Source of the DNA: Beutenbergia cavernae DSM 12333
GTDB lineage: Bacteria > Actinomycetota > Actinomycetes > Actinomycetales > Beutenbergiaceae
Direction of reading: 5' to 3'
DNA length: 64,000 bases
NCBI RefSeq assembly: GCF_000023105.1
Contig: NC_012669.1
Location: forward strand, 1,550,001-1,614,000
Part shown: positions 17,378 through 29,694 of the stretch, piece by piece
Numbering within the stretch: the first letter of the stretch is position 1
How the letters are laid out: every line of letters begins with the position of its first letter
Made by a program: the position numbers and the translations under genes
The notes under the pieces: model-generated
What the model was told of the DNA's origin: nothing
What the model saw: only the letters and a program-made list of their open reading frames with translations
Database searches by the model: none

Positions 17378-17781
17378 GAGCCGGCTCCGATCACGAGGGC
17401 GCCGGCACCGACGAGCGCGAGGAGGAGTCCGATCAACGGGCGTGTACGCGCGTCGACGATCGCTCCGATCGCGGCGCTGAAGGCGACGGCGGCGGCAAGG
17501 ATCGGCGTGAGGAGCCAGCTGGTGACCACGTCCCCGGTCAGGCAGGCGGCCTGGTCGGCGGCGCAGACCGCCTCGAGCTCGTCGAGCGCGGCCTCGGCCC
17601 CGGAGCCGATGAGCACGAACGGCAGCACGAGCGACGTCAGCAGGACGAGGACGCCCAGGAGTCGCGCGAGCACACGCAGGCCGCCGCTCCCGGGCTCGGC
17701 GAGGGCGGCGTGCTGCCCGGCCATGGTGTTGACCTGCCCGCCGGTCGACGGCTGGCCGCCGGGCGGCATCTGGCTGGTCAT
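17374..17781 (-). CDS. Small membrane protein, cassette type B, copy 2
   Basis: A 135-residue protein. A short polar N-terminus precedes three or four hydrophobic segments. The loop VCAADQAACLTGDVV is followed by VAFSAAIGAIVDARTRP. It is paralogous to the gene at 18293, which has [12 protein letters not shown] and [17 protein letters not shown]. The ATG is at 17781-17779. It is followed by the coupled type A gene. No known function; probably forms a complex with its type A partner. Confidence 0.7.
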   Translation of the reverse strand: MTSQMPPGGQPSTGGQVNTMAGQHAALAEPGSGGLRVLARLLGVLVLLTSLVLPFVLIGSGAEAALDELEAVCAADQAACLTGDVVTSWLLTPILAAAVAFSAAIGAIVDARTRPLIGLLLALVGAGALVIGAGS

Positions 17782-17810
17782 GGGCTCAGCGTAGGCGAGG
17801 GCGACGCCGG

Positions 17811-21043
<3,233 letters not shown>

Positions 21044-21078
21044 GGGCGCCCGTGGGCGGCGCTGGACCATACTGGAGC

Positions 21079-21501
21079 ATGATCTCCACGGAGCTCGCTC
21101 GGGCGCTCGCCGCGGCAGGACTGCCCTGGCACCCGTCGGCGGGCGACAGGTTCCGGATCGTCAGCGCGCCGGACCTCGAGGACGACGTCTTCACGCTGTC
21201 CGAGATGACGATCGAGGCCCGGCACTACCCCACGGGCACGATCCTCGGCTTCAACGGCACCACGGAGTGGGCGCTGGACTCGGTGGCGATCGAGGACGCC
21301 CTCTGGATGCCGCGCGAGGACCAGCTCCGCGAGCTCCTGGGCGCGACGTTCCGATCCCTGACTCGCGACGACGACGGGTTCCACGTGACGGCCGTGCACC
21401 CCTTGCGCGACGAGTCGCAGACGTTCAGCGCCCCCGGCGCCGCGGACGCCTACGCCCAGGCGGTCCTCGCTCTCGTCGAGCTCGCCGAGGTGCGCACGTG
21501 A
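21079..21501 (+). CDS. Conserved hypothetical protein heading the pxp operon
   Basis: A 140-residue soluble acidic protein. It begins MISTELARALAAAGLPWHPSAGDRF and contains the segment FTLSEMTIEARHYPTGTILGFNGTTEWALDSV. No catalytic motif is evident. I have a vague memory of similar actinobacterial proteins being labelled pilus assembly protein CpaE, but nothing here supports that role. CATACT lies 5 nt before the ATG, which suggests a leaderless mRNA. The stop overlaps the GTG of pxpA (GTGA), so it is the first gene of that operon. Confidence 0.7.
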   Translation: MISTELARALAAAGLPWHPSAGDRFRIVSAPDLEDDVFTLSEMTIEARHYPTGTILGFNGTTEWALDSVAIEDALWMPREDQLRELLGATFRSLTRDDDGFHVTAVHPLRDESQTFSAPGAADAYAQAVLALVELAEVRT

Positions 21502-22217
21502 GTCCTGCGGCGAGCACCGTCGACCTCAATGCCGACCTCGGCGAGGGGGTGGGTGACGATGCCGCGATGCTGGACGTCGTCACGAGCGCGTCCATCGCGT
21601 GCGGTGGGCACGCCGGAGACGCGGACACGATGCGCGTGGCGTGCGAGCGGGCGTTGGAGCGCGGCGTGACGGTGGGCGCCCACCCGTCGTACGAGGACCG
21701 CGAGGGTTTCGGCCGCCGGCCGCAGGACGTCGACTGGCTGGCGCTCGCGCACGCGCTGCAGCGTCAGGTGCGCGACCTCGAGGAGGCGGCGACCGCCGTC
21801 GGGACCCACGTGGCGTACCTCAAGCCGCACGGCGCGCTCTACCACGCAGCCGCGAGCGACCCGCGGCACGCCGGCGCCGTCCTCGTCGCGGCGCACGAGT
21901 CCCTCGACCGGGTGCTCCCGGTGCTGGGCCTGCCCGGGTCCGTCCTCGAACGGGCCGCCGCCGACGCCGGGGTGCGGTTCGTGCCCGAGGCGTTCGCCGA
22001 CCGCGCGTCGACGCCGGACGGGCAGCTCGTGCCGCGCTCCGAGCCCGGCGCCGTGCTCACGGACCCGGACGGCGTCGCGGACCACGTGCTCGCCCTCGCG
22101 CCGGCCGCACGGAGCATCTGCGTGCACGGGGACACCCCGGGAGCCGTGGCGATCGCGCGGGCGGCCCGCGCTGCGCTCGAGGGCGCGGGGATCGAGCTCG
22201 TGCCGTTCGCGGCGTGA
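21498..22217 (+). CDS. pxpA: 5-oxoprolinase subunit A (LamB/YcsF family)
   Basis: A 239-residue subunit of the PxpABC 5-oxoprolinase, which opens pyroglutamate to glutamate with ATP. Seen: VDLNADLGEGVG at residues 8-19, ACGGHAGDADTM near 33, GAHPSYEDREGFGRR near 59 and KPHGALYH near 101, all LamB/YcsF hallmarks. It starts at the GTG overlapping the previous stop and ends overlapping pxpB by 4 nt, so translation is coupled through the operon. Pyroglutamate forms spontaneously from glutamine, so this is damage-metabolite salvage. Confidence 0.92.
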   Translation: MSPAASTVDLNADLGEGVGDDAAMLDVVTSASIACGGHAGDADTMRVACERALERGVTVGAHPSYEDREGFGRRPQDVDWLALAHALQRQVRDLEEAATAVGTHVAYLKPHGALYHAAASDPRHAGAVLVAAHESLDRVLPVLGLPGSVLERAAADAGVRFVPEAFADRASTPDGQLVPRSEPGAVLTDPDGVADHVLALAPAARSICVHGDTPGAVAIARAARAALEGAGIELVPFAA

Positions 22218-22882
22218 GCGCTGCCGACGACGTCGGTGACGGCGTCCGCGCCTACGGCCAGGAGGCGCTGCTCGTCGACGTCGCCGGCGCCGCGGAGGCC
22301 GCTCGGCTCGCCACGGCGCTGAGGGCGGACGCGACGGCGCGGGACCGGCCGCTGGTCGACGTCGTCCCCGCGGCGCGCACCGTCCTGGTGCGCGTGCCGC
22401 CCGGGACGGATCTCGCCGAGGTCGCAGGATGGGCGAGGTCGGTGCGCGCCCGCCGTTCCGACGAGCCGGTGGCCGAGGGGCGCGACGTCGTCGTCGACGT
22501 CGTGTACGACGGCGCCGATCTCGACGACGTCGCCGCGGCGACGGGTCTGGACGTCGCGGAGGTCGTGGCCCGGCACGGCGCCGCGACGTACAGAGCGGCG
22601 TTCGCGGGCTTCGCGCCGGGTTTCGTCTACCTCACGGGCCTCGACCCGGCCCTGCACCTGCCGCGGCGAGCGACGCCGCGGAAGCGGGTCCCCGCAGGCT
22701 CGGTGGCCGTCGCGGCGGAGTTCTCCGCCGTCTACCCACGGTCCGGTCCCGGCGGCTGGCACCTGCTCGGGCGGACCGACGCCGTGATGTTCGATGCCGG
22801 TGCCGATCGTCCGGCGCTCGTCCAGCCCGGCGACCGCGTCCGGTTCCATCCCGTCCCCGCACCCCGGGGGAGGACGCGGTGA
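22214..22882 (+). CDS. pxpB: 5-oxoprolinase subunit B (KipI family)
   Basis: A 222-residue subunit with the KipI/allophanate hydrolase subunit 1 pattern: YGQEALLVDV, VDVVYDGADLDDVAAATGLDVAEVVARH and GFAPGFVYLTGLDP, then PRRATPRKRVPAGSVAVA. It acts with PxpA and PxpC in ATP-dependent 5-oxoproline cleavage. GTG start at 22214, overlapping pxpA; the end overlaps pxpC by 4 nt. The KipI name comes from Bacillus, where the homologue also inhibits a sporulation kinase; that role is not implied here. Confidence 0.92.
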   Translation: MSAADDVGDGVRAYGQEALLVDVAGAAEAARLATALRADATARDRPLVDVVPAARTVLVRVPPGTDLAEVAGWARSVRARRSDEPVAEGRDVVVDVVYDGADLDDVAAATGLDVAEVVARHGAATYRAAFAGFAPGFVYLTGLDPALHLPRRATPRKRVPAGSVAVAAEFSAVYPRSGPGGWHLLGRTDAVMFDAGADRPALVQPGDRVRFHPVPAPRGRTR

Positions 22883-23727
22883 TCGAGGTGCTCGACGCCG
22901 GGGGCCTGACCCTCGTGCAGGACCTCGGCCGGCCCGGCCTGGCCGCGCTCGGGGTGTCGCCGTCCGGCGCCGCGGACGAGGCGGCGCACCGCCGCGCGAA
23001 CGTCCTCGCGGGCAACGAGCCGGGGGCCGCGACGCTCGAGGTCGCGTTCGGCGGCCTGGTGCTGCGGTCCGACGTCGTCGCGTACGTCGCCGTGTGCGGG
23101 GCACCGTGCCCGGTCGACGTCGACGGGCTCGCGGTCGCGATGGAGCACGTGCACGCGCTCGCCCCGGGGCAGGTCCTGACGCTCGGCGTGCCCGGGCGCG
23201 GCCTGCGGAGCTACGTCGCCGTCGGCGGTGGCATCGACGCCGCGCCGGTGCTCGGCTCGCGCTCGCGGGACACGCTGGCCGGCCTCGGGCCGGAGCCCGT
23301 GCGCGCCGGCGACCGGCTGCCGGTCGGGGGCCAGGGCTCCGTGGCGACCCCACCGGCGCACGGGGTCGAGACGGCGGCGCGCTCGGGAGCCGGTCCGCTC
23401 GACGTCGTGGCGGGTCCGCATGCCGAGCTGTTCGCGCCCGACGCGTTCCAACGGCTCCTCCGCTCCCGGTATGTCGTGCACGCGGACTCCGACCGGGTGG
23501 CCCTCCGGCTGGACGGTCCGCTTCTCCCGCGCGTCGCGGAGGTCGAGCTGCCGTCGGAGGGGCTCGTCCGCGGTGCCGTCCAGGTGCCGGGGGACGGTCG
23601 GCCCATCGTGTTCGGTCCCGACCATCCGCTGACCGGCGGCTACCCCGTCGTCGCGGTGCTCACGCGGAGCGCGAGCGATGCGGCCGCTCAGCTGCGTCCC
23701 GGCGACACGGTCCGGTTCCGGTCGTAA
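22879..23727 (+). CDS. pxpC: 5-oxoprolinase subunit C (KipA family)
   Basis: A 282-residue protein of the biotin-dependent carboxyltransferase/KipA family. Seen: LVQDLGRPGLAALGVSPSGAAD at residues 12-33, then LEVAFGGLVL and YVAVGGGIDAAPVLGSRSRDTL, and near the end GPDHPLTGGYPVVAVL. It completes the pxpABC set. It overlaps pxpB by 4 nt and is followed after 1 nt by another open frame. Confidence 0.92.
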   Translation: MIEVLDAGGLTLVQDLGRPGLAALGVSPSGAADEAAHRRANVLAGNEPGAATLEVAFGGLVLRSDVVAYVAVCGAPCPVDVDGLAVAMEHVHALAPGQVLTLGVPGRGLRSYVAVGGGIDAAPVLGSRSRDTLAGLGPEPVRAGDRLPVGGQGSVATPPAHGVETAARSGAGPLDVVAGPHAELFAPDAFQRLLRSRYVVHADSDRVALRLDGPLLPRVAEVELPSEGLVRGAVQVPGDGRPIVFGPDHPLTGGYPVVAVLTRSASDAAAQLRPGDTVRFRS

Positions 23728-23728
23728 C

Positions 23729-24232
23729 GTGGAGGACGTGGACGAGTCGACCCGTCGTCGCGCGTTCCTCACCGGCGTCGCCGACGAGTTCCTGCAGGTC
23801 TGGCGCCGCGGACGCCGCATGATCGCCGTCACGGGAGCCTCCCGAGCCCGTGCCGCGCGGTTCGCCGACGACCTCGAGGGCGCGCTGCGCGAGCGGGGCG
23901 TCCCGGTGGCGCGAGAGTCGGTGGACGACGTCGGCGGGCGGGACCTGCGTCGCGGGCTCGTCGCACCGTTCCGCGCCGGTGAGCGCCCGGGCGCCGGCGC
24001 TCCGGACACCGTCCTGGTGGTCGACGGCGACGGGCTCCTGGACGAGGAGGTCCGCGACGTGTGGCACTACTCGGTGTGGACGCTCGCGGGGAACGAGCTG
24101 CCTCATGCGGCCGCCACGGAGATCGTCGACGTGACCGACGAGTCCGCTCCGAAGCACCACGTCTACGACTACTGCGCGCTGCCGCCGAGCGTCGGTCAGC
24201 GGTCCGTGCCCGCCCCGCCAGGGCTGGCCTGA
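23729..24232 (+). CDS. Hypothetical protein with degenerate nucleotide-binding motif, last gene of the pxp operon
   Basis: A 167-residue protein. The segment RMIAVTGASRARAARFADDLEGALRERG has the spacing of a P-loop kinase N-terminus (uridine kinase-like), but the Gly-Lys-Thr/Ser of Walker A is missing. VDGDGLLDEEVRDVWHYSVW follows in the position of a Walker B-like strand. It is probably a catalytically inactive or divergent relative of small-molecule kinases. It starts 1 nt after the pxpC stop; GTG 23729 and GTG 23738 are both possible. The 3' end overlaps the convergent glycosyltransferase gene by 37 nt. Confidence 0.6.
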   Translation: MEDVDESTRRRAFLTGVADEFLQVWRRGRRMIAVTGASRARAARFADDLEGALRERGVPVARESVDDVGGRDLRRGLVAPFRAGERPGAGAPDTVLVVDGDGLLDEEVRDVWHYSVWTLAGNELPHAAATEIVDVTDESAPKHHVYDYCALPPSVGQRSVPAPPGLA

Positions 24233-25518
24233 GCCAGGGTCTGCTCGAGCTCGGTCACGAGACCGTCCCCGGACGCGTCCCGGCGCACGAGGGCGCCGAG
24301 CCGGGCGGCACCTCGGGCGTAGGACGGATCGTCGAGCAGCCGTCGTACGGCAGCGGCGATCCTGCGCGACGGCGCCCCGCGCCTCAGCGTGAGGCCGGCG
24401 CCCCGTGACGTGACGCGGACGGCGTTGTCGGCCTGGTCGCGGCCGTGGGGGAGCAGCAGCAGGGGCAGGTCGGCGGCGAGCGCCTTCATGACCGTCCCGT
24501 GGCCCCCGTGCGTGACGACGAGGGCCGCCTCGCGCATCACCTCGCGGTGCGGCGCAGCGGGGACGACCGAGACGTTCGCCGGGGCGTGCAGCTCACGGGT
24601 GTCGAGGGCGGGGCCGGTGGTCACGACGCCGCGGACCGGCATCCTCCCGAGTGCGTCGACCACCCGCTGGAGGCAGGCGACCTGGTCCTGGAACGTGGAC
24701 GACATCGCGACGAGCACGAGCGGGTCGTGGCCGGGCGGCGCGGTCCATCCGTCCGCACCGGCCCACGCCGGCTCGTCGAGGATCGGCCCGCAGTAGCGGA
24801 CGCCGGGGGGCAGGGTGGCCTGGAAGTCGAAGGCACGGCTGGTGAGGACGAGCTGCCGGCGGGCGCGGCGCACCTGGTCCCAGGAGTGCGAGAGGGGCGC
24901 CAGGCCGTGGTCACGACGCACCGCAGTGAGCCGCTCCAGGGTGAACCGGTCGAGCAGGCGCGTGCTCACGGCGGTCGCGGCGCGGTCCCGTGCCCTGCCG
25001 AGCGGCCCGCGGGCGGGGCGCATCCCCGTCCCTAGCTGCGGTAGACCAGGTGCGGGGAGCGGGTAGACGTTCGGCATCAGGACGTCGAACGGCGTCCCGC
25101 TCGCCTCGGCCGCCACCATCGCTCCCCAGGCGGGGAACGACGTCACGACGAGGTCCGGGAGTTCGCGGGCGATGAGGGAGGCGACGTCGTCGGCCTGCCC
25201 TGGTGCCGGCCCGACGAGCATGTGCTCCGCCATCCCGCGTGCGAGGCTGATCGGGTCGCGCAGCTCCCAGTCGTGCAACGGATCGTCGTCGCGCGAGCGG
25301 CCGCGCCGGTTCGGCGCCTTCTTCCACCCGACGAGCTCCGCTCCGGCGGCCCGGACATCATCGGCGCTGGCGTCCTCGGCCAGCACGATGACCCGGTGGC
25401 CCCGTTCGATCAGCCGCCGGGCGACGCCGATCTCCGGCGGCACGGTCCCGCCCCCCTCCGTGAGCGCGAAGAGGTAGGTCCCCCGCACCGCCGGCTCCCT
25501 GGAGCTTCGCTCGTCCAC
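24196..25518 (-). CDS. Glycosyltransferase, UGT/MGT (GT1) type
   Basis: A 440-residue GT-B enzyme. The N-terminal acceptor domain begins YLFALTEGGGTVPPEIGVARRLIERGHRV. The C-terminal donor domain has LVLVAMSST, the NVSVVPAAPHREVM strand, and THGGHGTVMKAL followed by LLLLPHGRDQADNAVRV, the GT1 nucleotide-sugar signature. Bacterial relatives glycosylate macrolides, antibiotics or lipids, often as detoxification. It starts at GTG 25518-25516, only 41 bp from a divergent TetR gene, which probably represses it. Acceptor and sugar unknown. Confidence 0.88.
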   Translation of the reverse strand: MDERSSREPAVRGTYLFALTEGGGTVPPEIGVARRLIERGHRVIVLAEDASADDVRAAGAELVGWKKAPNRRGRSRDDDPLHDWELRDPISLARGMAEHMLVGPAPGQADDVASLIARELPDLVVTSFPAWGAMVAAEASGTPFDVLMPNVYPLPAPGLPQLGTGMRPARGPLGRARDRAATAVSTRLLDRFTLERLTAVRRDHGLAPLSHSWDQVRRARRQLVLTSRAFDFQATLPPGVRYCGPILDEPAWAGADGWTAPPGHDPLVLVAMSSTFQDQVACLQRVVDALGRMPVRGVVTTGPALDTRELHAPANVSVVPAAPHREVMREAALVVTHGGHGTVMKALAADLPLLLLPHGRDQADNAVRVTSRGAGLTLRRGAPSRRIAAAVRRLLDDPSYARGAARLGALVRRDASGDGLVTELEQTLAQASPGGAGTDR

Positions 25519-25524
25519 GTTCGG

Positions 25525-25538
25525 TATAGTAGCGCTAC
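25525..25538. promoter_or_regulatory. Operator palindrome overlapping a -10 box between glycosyltransferase and TetR
   Basis: GTAGCGCTAC at 25529-25538 is a perfect palindrome. TATAGT (25525-25530) overlaps its left edge as a -10 candidate for the TetR gene. The gap between the two divergent genes is only 41 bp, so one bound repressor could block both promoters. Confidence 0.5.
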
Positions 25539-25559
25539 ATCCAATTGACGGAGACTCAC

Positions 25560-26285
25560 GTGACGACGTCCCGGGCGTACCGCAGCCCCGTCCGCGACGC
25601 GCAGGCGCGCCTCACGGAACAGCGGGTCCTCGACACCGCCGAGGACCTCTTCCTCTCCCGCGGGTACACCGCCACGTCCGTCGCGCAGGTCGCCCGGGGC
25701 GCCGGAGTCTCGCCACAGACCGTGTACAACGTGTTCGGCTCGAAGGTCGAGGTCCTCGCACGGCTCTACACGCGCCGCGTCCTCGGTGGCGACCCGACCC
25801 CGCCCCTGGAGCGGCCGGAGATCCGGGCGCTCGACGCCGAGACGGACGCCGCGTGGATCGTGCGCGCGTACGTGAGCCTCAGCCGCGAGCTCGCGGAGCG
25901 CGTCGGACCGCTCGAGACCGTCGTGGCCGCCGCCGCGGCCGGCGATGCGGACGTCGCGGCGCGCGTGGGCGGCCTCGGCGCCGAGCGCCTCCTCGGCGCG
26001 GAGCTGCTCGTGCGGCGGCTGCGACAGCTCGACGCGCTGCGGCCCGGGCTCGGCGACGACGAGGCGCGCGACAGGCTGTGGACGCTCTCGGGATCCGCTG
26101 TCTGGCGGATGCTCACGCGCGAACGCGGCTGGAGCACCGAGGCGTACGAGACGTGGCTGACCGAGGTGCTGAGCCAGGCGGTGCTGGCGGACCCGGACGC
26201 CGTGGCCGTGCCGCCGTGGGAGCGCGGCGGAGAGGCGGTCCGGCAGGCTGCGGACGCGACGGATCCGCGCACGCGGACGACCTAG
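25560..26285 (+). CDS. TetR-family regulator divergent from the glycosyltransferase
   Basis: A 241-residue regulator. Helix-turn-helix at about residues 14-62 ([41 protein letters not shown]). The C-terminal domain is helical and Ala-rich, with no recognisable ligand class. GTG 25560 is preferred because GGAG lies 6 nt before it; a TTG at 25545 extends the frame but has no site. Likely represses itself and the glycosyltransferase via the palindrome between them. The end is 11 nt from the gatC start. Confidence 0.88.
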   Translation: MTTSRAYRSPVRDAQARLTEQRVLDTAEDLFLSRGYTATSVAQVARGAGVSPQTVYNVFGSKVEVLARLYTRRVLGGDPTPPLERPEIRALDAETDAAWIVRAYVSLSRELAERVGPLETVVAAAAAGDADVAARVGGLGAERLLGAELLVRRLRQLDALRPGLGDDEARDRLWTLSGSAVWRMLTRERGWSTEAYETWLTEVLSQAVLADPDAVAVPPWERGGEAVRQAADATDPRTRTT

Positions 26286-26296
26286 ACTCGGGCACC

Positions 26297-26593
26297 ATGT
26301 CCACCTTCACCACCGACGAGGTCGCGCGCCTGGCGAACCTCGCCCGGATCGACCTGACGCCGGCCGAGCTCGAGCGCTACGCGGGCGAGCTCGAGGTCAT
26401 CGCCTCCGCGGTCGCGCGCGTGAGCGAGGTTGCGGGCGACGACGTCCCCGCGACGTCCCACCCGATCCCCTTGACGAACGTGTGGCGCGACGACGTCGCC
26501 GCCCCGACGCTCGACCGCGGCGAGGTGCTCGCGTCGGCGCCCGAGGCCGCGGACGGCAAGTTCGCCGTCCCGCAGATCCTCGGGGAGGAGTGA
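26297..26593 (+). CDS. gatC: Asp-tRNA(Asn)/Glu-tRNA(Gln) amidotransferase subunit C
   Basis: A 98-residue subunit that stabilises GatA in the GatCAB complex, which converts Glu-tRNA(Gln) or Asp-tRNA(Asn) to the amide form. The N-terminal pattern [32 protein letters not shown] is typical. TAGACT lies 8 nt before the ATG with no ribosome-binding site, so the transcript is probably leaderless. The stop overlaps the gatA start by 1 nt. Confidence 0.95.
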   Translation: MSTFTTDEVARLANLARIDLTPAELERYAGELEVIASAVARVSEVAGDDVPATSHPIPLTNVWRDDVAAPTLDRGEVLASAPEAADGKFAVPQILGEE

Positions 26594-28113
26594 TGAGCGA
26601 CGCCACGCTGACCCGGCGCACGGCCGCCGAGCTCGCAGCGCTCCTCGAGGGCGGCGAGGTGAGCAGCGTCGAGGTGACGCAGGCGCACCTGGACCGCATC
26701 GGCGCCGTCGACGACGCCGTGCACGCGTTCCTGCACACGGACGGCGCGCCGGCCCTCGCAGCCGCGGCCGCCGTCGACGCGGCGCGGGCGGCCGGTGACG
26801 ACCTCCCCGCGCTCGCGGGCGTGCCGATCGCCGTCAAGGACGTCGTCGTGACCAGGGGCCAGCCGACGACGGCGGGCTCCCGCATCCTGGCGGACTGGGT
26901 GCCGCCGTACGACGCGACGCTCGTCACGCGCCTGCGCGCGGCGGGCATGCCGATCCTCGGCAAGACGAACATGGACGAGTTCGCCATGGGCTCGAGCACG
27001 GAGCACTCCGCGTTCGGCCCGACGCGCAACCCGTGGGACCTCGATCGGATCCCGGGCGGCTCCGGCGGGGGGAGCGCCGCGGCCGTCGCCGCGTACGAGG
27101 CGCCGCTCGCGATCGGGACCGACACGGGCGGCTCCATCCGGCAGCCGGCGGCCGTCACCGGCACGGTCGGCGTCAAGCCGACGTACGGGTCGGTGTCGCG
27201 GTACGGGCTCATCGCGCTCGCCTCCAGCCTCGACCAGGCCGGCCCGTGCACGCGCACGGTACTCGACGCCGCGCTGCTGCACGAGGTCATCGGCGGGCAC
27301 GACCCGGCCGACTCGACGTCGCTGCCGGGCGAGGCCACCGGGTTCGTGGCCGCCGCGCACGACGGCGCCCGCCGGGACCTGACCGGCCTGCGCGTCGGCG
27401 TCGTCCGCGAGCTCGGCGGCGAGGGGTACCAGTCGGAGGTCCGCGCCGCGTTCGACGCCAGCGTCGAGGCGTTGCAGCGCATCGGGGCGGAGGTCGTCGA
27501 GGTCAGCTGCCCGAGCTTCGACGCCGCGCTCGCCGCGTACTACCTCATCCTTCCCGCCGAGGCGTCGAGCAACCTCGCGAAGTTCGACGGCATGCGGTAC
27601 GGGCTGCGGGTGGAGCCCTCGGACGGGCCGGTGACGGCGGAGCGCGTCATGGCCGCGACCCGCGGCGCGGGGTTCGGCGACGAGGCGAAGCGCCGCATCA
27701 TCCTCGGCACCTATGCGCTCTCCGCCGGGTACTACGACGCGTACTACGGCAGCGCGCAGAAGGTCCGCACGCTCATCCAGCGTGACTTCGCGGCAGCGTT
27801 CGCCGAGGTGGACGTGCTCGTGTCGCCGACGGCGCCGACCACCGCGTTCCGGCTCGGCGAGAAGCTCGACGACCCGATGGCGATGTACCTCAACGACGTC
27901 GCGACGATCCCGGCCAACCTCGCCGGCATCCCGGGCATCTCGATCCCGAACGGGACCGACGCCGCGGGCCTGCCCACCGGGTTCCAGATCCTGGCGCCGG
28001 CCCGCGAGGACGCCCGCCTGTACCGCGTGGGAGCCGCGCTCGAAGCGCTGCTCGTCGAATCCTGGGGCGGCCACCTGCTGGAGCGCGCCCCTGAGCTGGA
28101 GGTGTCCGCGTGA
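26593..28113 (+). CDS. gatA: Glutamyl-tRNA(Gln) amidotransferase subunit A
   Basis: A 506-residue amidase-signature enzyme that releases ammonia from glutamine for GatB. The Ser-cisSer-Lys triad is visible: Lys82 in IAVKD, Ser157 in [10 protein letters not shown] and Ser181 in [11 protein letters not shown]. It overlaps gatC by 1 nt and gatB by 4 nt, so the three are made as one unit. Length is normal. Confidence 0.96.
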   Translation: MSDATLTRRTAAELAALLEGGEVSSVEVTQAHLDRIGAVDDAVHAFLHTDGAPALAAAAAVDAARAAGDDLPALAGVPIAVKDVVVTRGQPTTAGSRILADWVPPYDATLVTRLRAAGMPILGKTNMDEFAMGSSTEHSAFGPTRNPWDLDRIPGGSGGGSAAAVAAYEAPLAIGTDTGGSIRQPAAVTGTVGVKPTYGSVSRYGLIALASSLDQAGPCTRTVLDAALLHEVIGGHDPADSTSLPGEATGFVAAAHDGARRDLTGLRVGVVRELGGEGYQSEVRAAFDASVEALQRIGAEVVEVSCPSFDAALAAYYLILPAEASSNLAKFDGMRYGLRVEPSDGPVTAERVMAATRGAGFGDEAKRRIILGTYALSAGYYDAYYGSAQKVRTLIQRDFAAAFAEVDVLVSPTAPTTAFRLGEKLDDPMAMYLNDVATIPANLAGIPGISIPNGTDAAGLPTGFQILAPAREDARLYRVGAALEALLVESWGGHLLERAPELEVSA

Positions 28114-29615
28114 GCACGCAGACGAACGCCCTCGTCCCGTTCGACGAGGCGGTCGAGCGCTACGACCCCGTGCTCGGCATCGAGGTGCACGTCGAGCTGG
28201 GCACCGTGACGAAGATGTTCGACGGCGCACCCGTCACGTTCGGTGCCGAGCCGAACACCCAGGTCACGCCGGTGTCGCTCGGGCTGCCGGGCGCGCTGCC
28301 CGTGGTGAACCGGACGGCCGTCGAGTACGCGATCCGCATCGGACTGGCGCTCAACTGCGAGATCGCCGAGCTGTGCCGGTTCGCCCGGAAGAACTACTTC
28401 TACCCGGACGTGCCGAAGAACTTCCAGACGTCCCAGTACGACGAGCCGATCGCGCACGACGGGTGGATCGACGTCGAGCTCGACGACGGCGAGGTCGTGC
28501 GCGTCGAGATCGAGCGCGCGCACATGGAGGAGGACGCCGGCAAGAACACGCACGTCGGCGGCAGCACCGGACGTCTGCAGGGCGCCGAGTACTCCCTCGT
28601 CGACTACAACCGCGCCGGCATCCCGCTCGTCGAGATCGTCACCCGGCCGATCCCGGGAACGGGGGCGCGGGCGCCGGAGGTGGCCCGGGCGTACGTGCGC
28701 ACGCTGCGGGACATCTTCCGCTCGCTCGGCGTCTCGGAGGCGCGGATGGAGCGCGGGAACGTGCGCGCCGACGTCAACGTCTCGCTGCGGCCGTCGCCGG
28801 ACTCCCCGCTCGGCACCCGCACGGAGACGAAGAACGTCAACTCCTTCCGCAGCGTCGAGCGCGCCGTGCGGTACGAGATCTCGCGGCAGGCGGCGGTGCT
28901 CGACGCCGGTGGGCCGGTCATCCAGGAGACGCGCCACTTCCACGAGACGGACGGCTCGACGTCGCCCGGCCGGGTGAAGTCGGACGCCGAGGACTACCGG
29001 TACTTCCCCGAGCCCGACCTCGTGCCGCTCGCACCGGAGCGCGCCTGGATCGAGGAGATCCGCGCGAGCCTCCCGGAACCGCCCGCGGACCGCCGTCGTC
29101 GCCTGCTCGGCGAGTGGGGCTTCTCCGGCACGGAGATGCGCGACGTCGTGAACGCCGGCGCCGTGGAGCTCATCGAGGCCACGGTCGTCGCCGGCGCGGC
29201 ACCCGCCGCCGCCCGGAAGTGGTGGATGGGCGAGCTCGCCCGGCGCGCGAACGCCGACGAGGTCGCGCTGGAGGAGCTGCCGGTCACGCCGGAGCACGTC
29301 GCCGAGCTGCAGGCGCTCGTCGACGCGGGCCGGATCAACGACAAGCTCGCCCGGCAGGCGCTCGAGGGCGTGCTCGCGGGGGAGGGGCGTCCGGAGGAGG
29401 TCGTCGTCGCCCGGGGTCTCGAGGTCGTCTCGGACGACGGTGCGCTGCTCGAGGCGATCGACGCCGCGCTCGCCGCGCAGCCGGACATCGCCGAGAAGAT
29501 CCGCGGCGGCAACCTCGGGCCTGTCGGCGCGATCATCGGCGCCGTCATGAAGGCGACCCGCGGGCAGGCCGACGCCGGACGCGTGCGCGAGCTCGTGCTC
29601 GAGCGGGTGCGCTGA
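28110..29615 (+). CDS. gatB: Asp/Glu-tRNA amidotransferase subunit B
   Basis: A 501-residue subunit that phosphorylates and amidates the mischarged aminoacyl-tRNA. Seen: [13 protein letters not shown] near residue 12, the kinase region with [10 protein letters not shown] near 91, and the C-terminal YqeY-like tail domain ([17 protein letters not shown]). Starts at the GTG overlapping gatA by 4 nt. The last four codons and stop are part of a 42-bp direct repeat that continues downstream. Confidence 0.96.
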   Translation: MSTQTNALVPFDEAVERYDPVLGIEVHVELGTVTKMFDGAPVTFGAEPNTQVTPVSLGLPGALPVVNRTAVEYAIRIGLALNCEIAELCRFARKNYFYPDVPKNFQTSQYDEPIAHDGWIDVELDDGEVVRVEIERAHMEEDAGKNTHVGGSTGRLQGAEYSLVDYNRAGIPLVEIVTRPIPGTGARAPEVARAYVRTLRDIFRSLGVSEARMERGNVRADVNVSLRPSPDSPLGTRTETKNVNSFRSVERAVRYEISRQAAVLDAGGPVIQETRHFHETDGSTSPGRVKSDAEDYRYFPEPDLVPLAPERAWIEEIRASLPEPPADRRRRLLGEWGFSGTEMRDVVNAGAVELIEATVVAGAAPAAARKWWMGELARRANADEVALEELPVTPEHVAELQALVDAGRINDKLARQALEGVLAGEGRPEEVVVARGLEVVSDDGALLEAIDAALAAQPDIAEKIRGGNLGPVGAIIGAVMKATRGQADAGRVRELVLERVR

Positions 29616-29694
29616 CCCCTTCCCCGAGAGGGTTCCCTCAGCGTGCGGGTGCGCTGACCCCTCCCCGAGAGGGTTCCCTCAGCGTGCGGGTGCG
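29603..29694. repeat. 41/42-bp direct repeat spanning the gatB stop and the convergent gene's stop
   Basis: Copy 1 at 29603-29644 and copy 2 at 29645-29685 differ by one T, and a 9-bp third start lies at 29686-29694. Each contains GAGGGTTCCCTC, a 12-bp palindrome. Copy 1 contains the gatB stop, and copy 2 with the partial copy supplies the last codons and stop of the minus-strand gene. The small palindromes may act as terminators for both genes. Confidence 0.85.
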
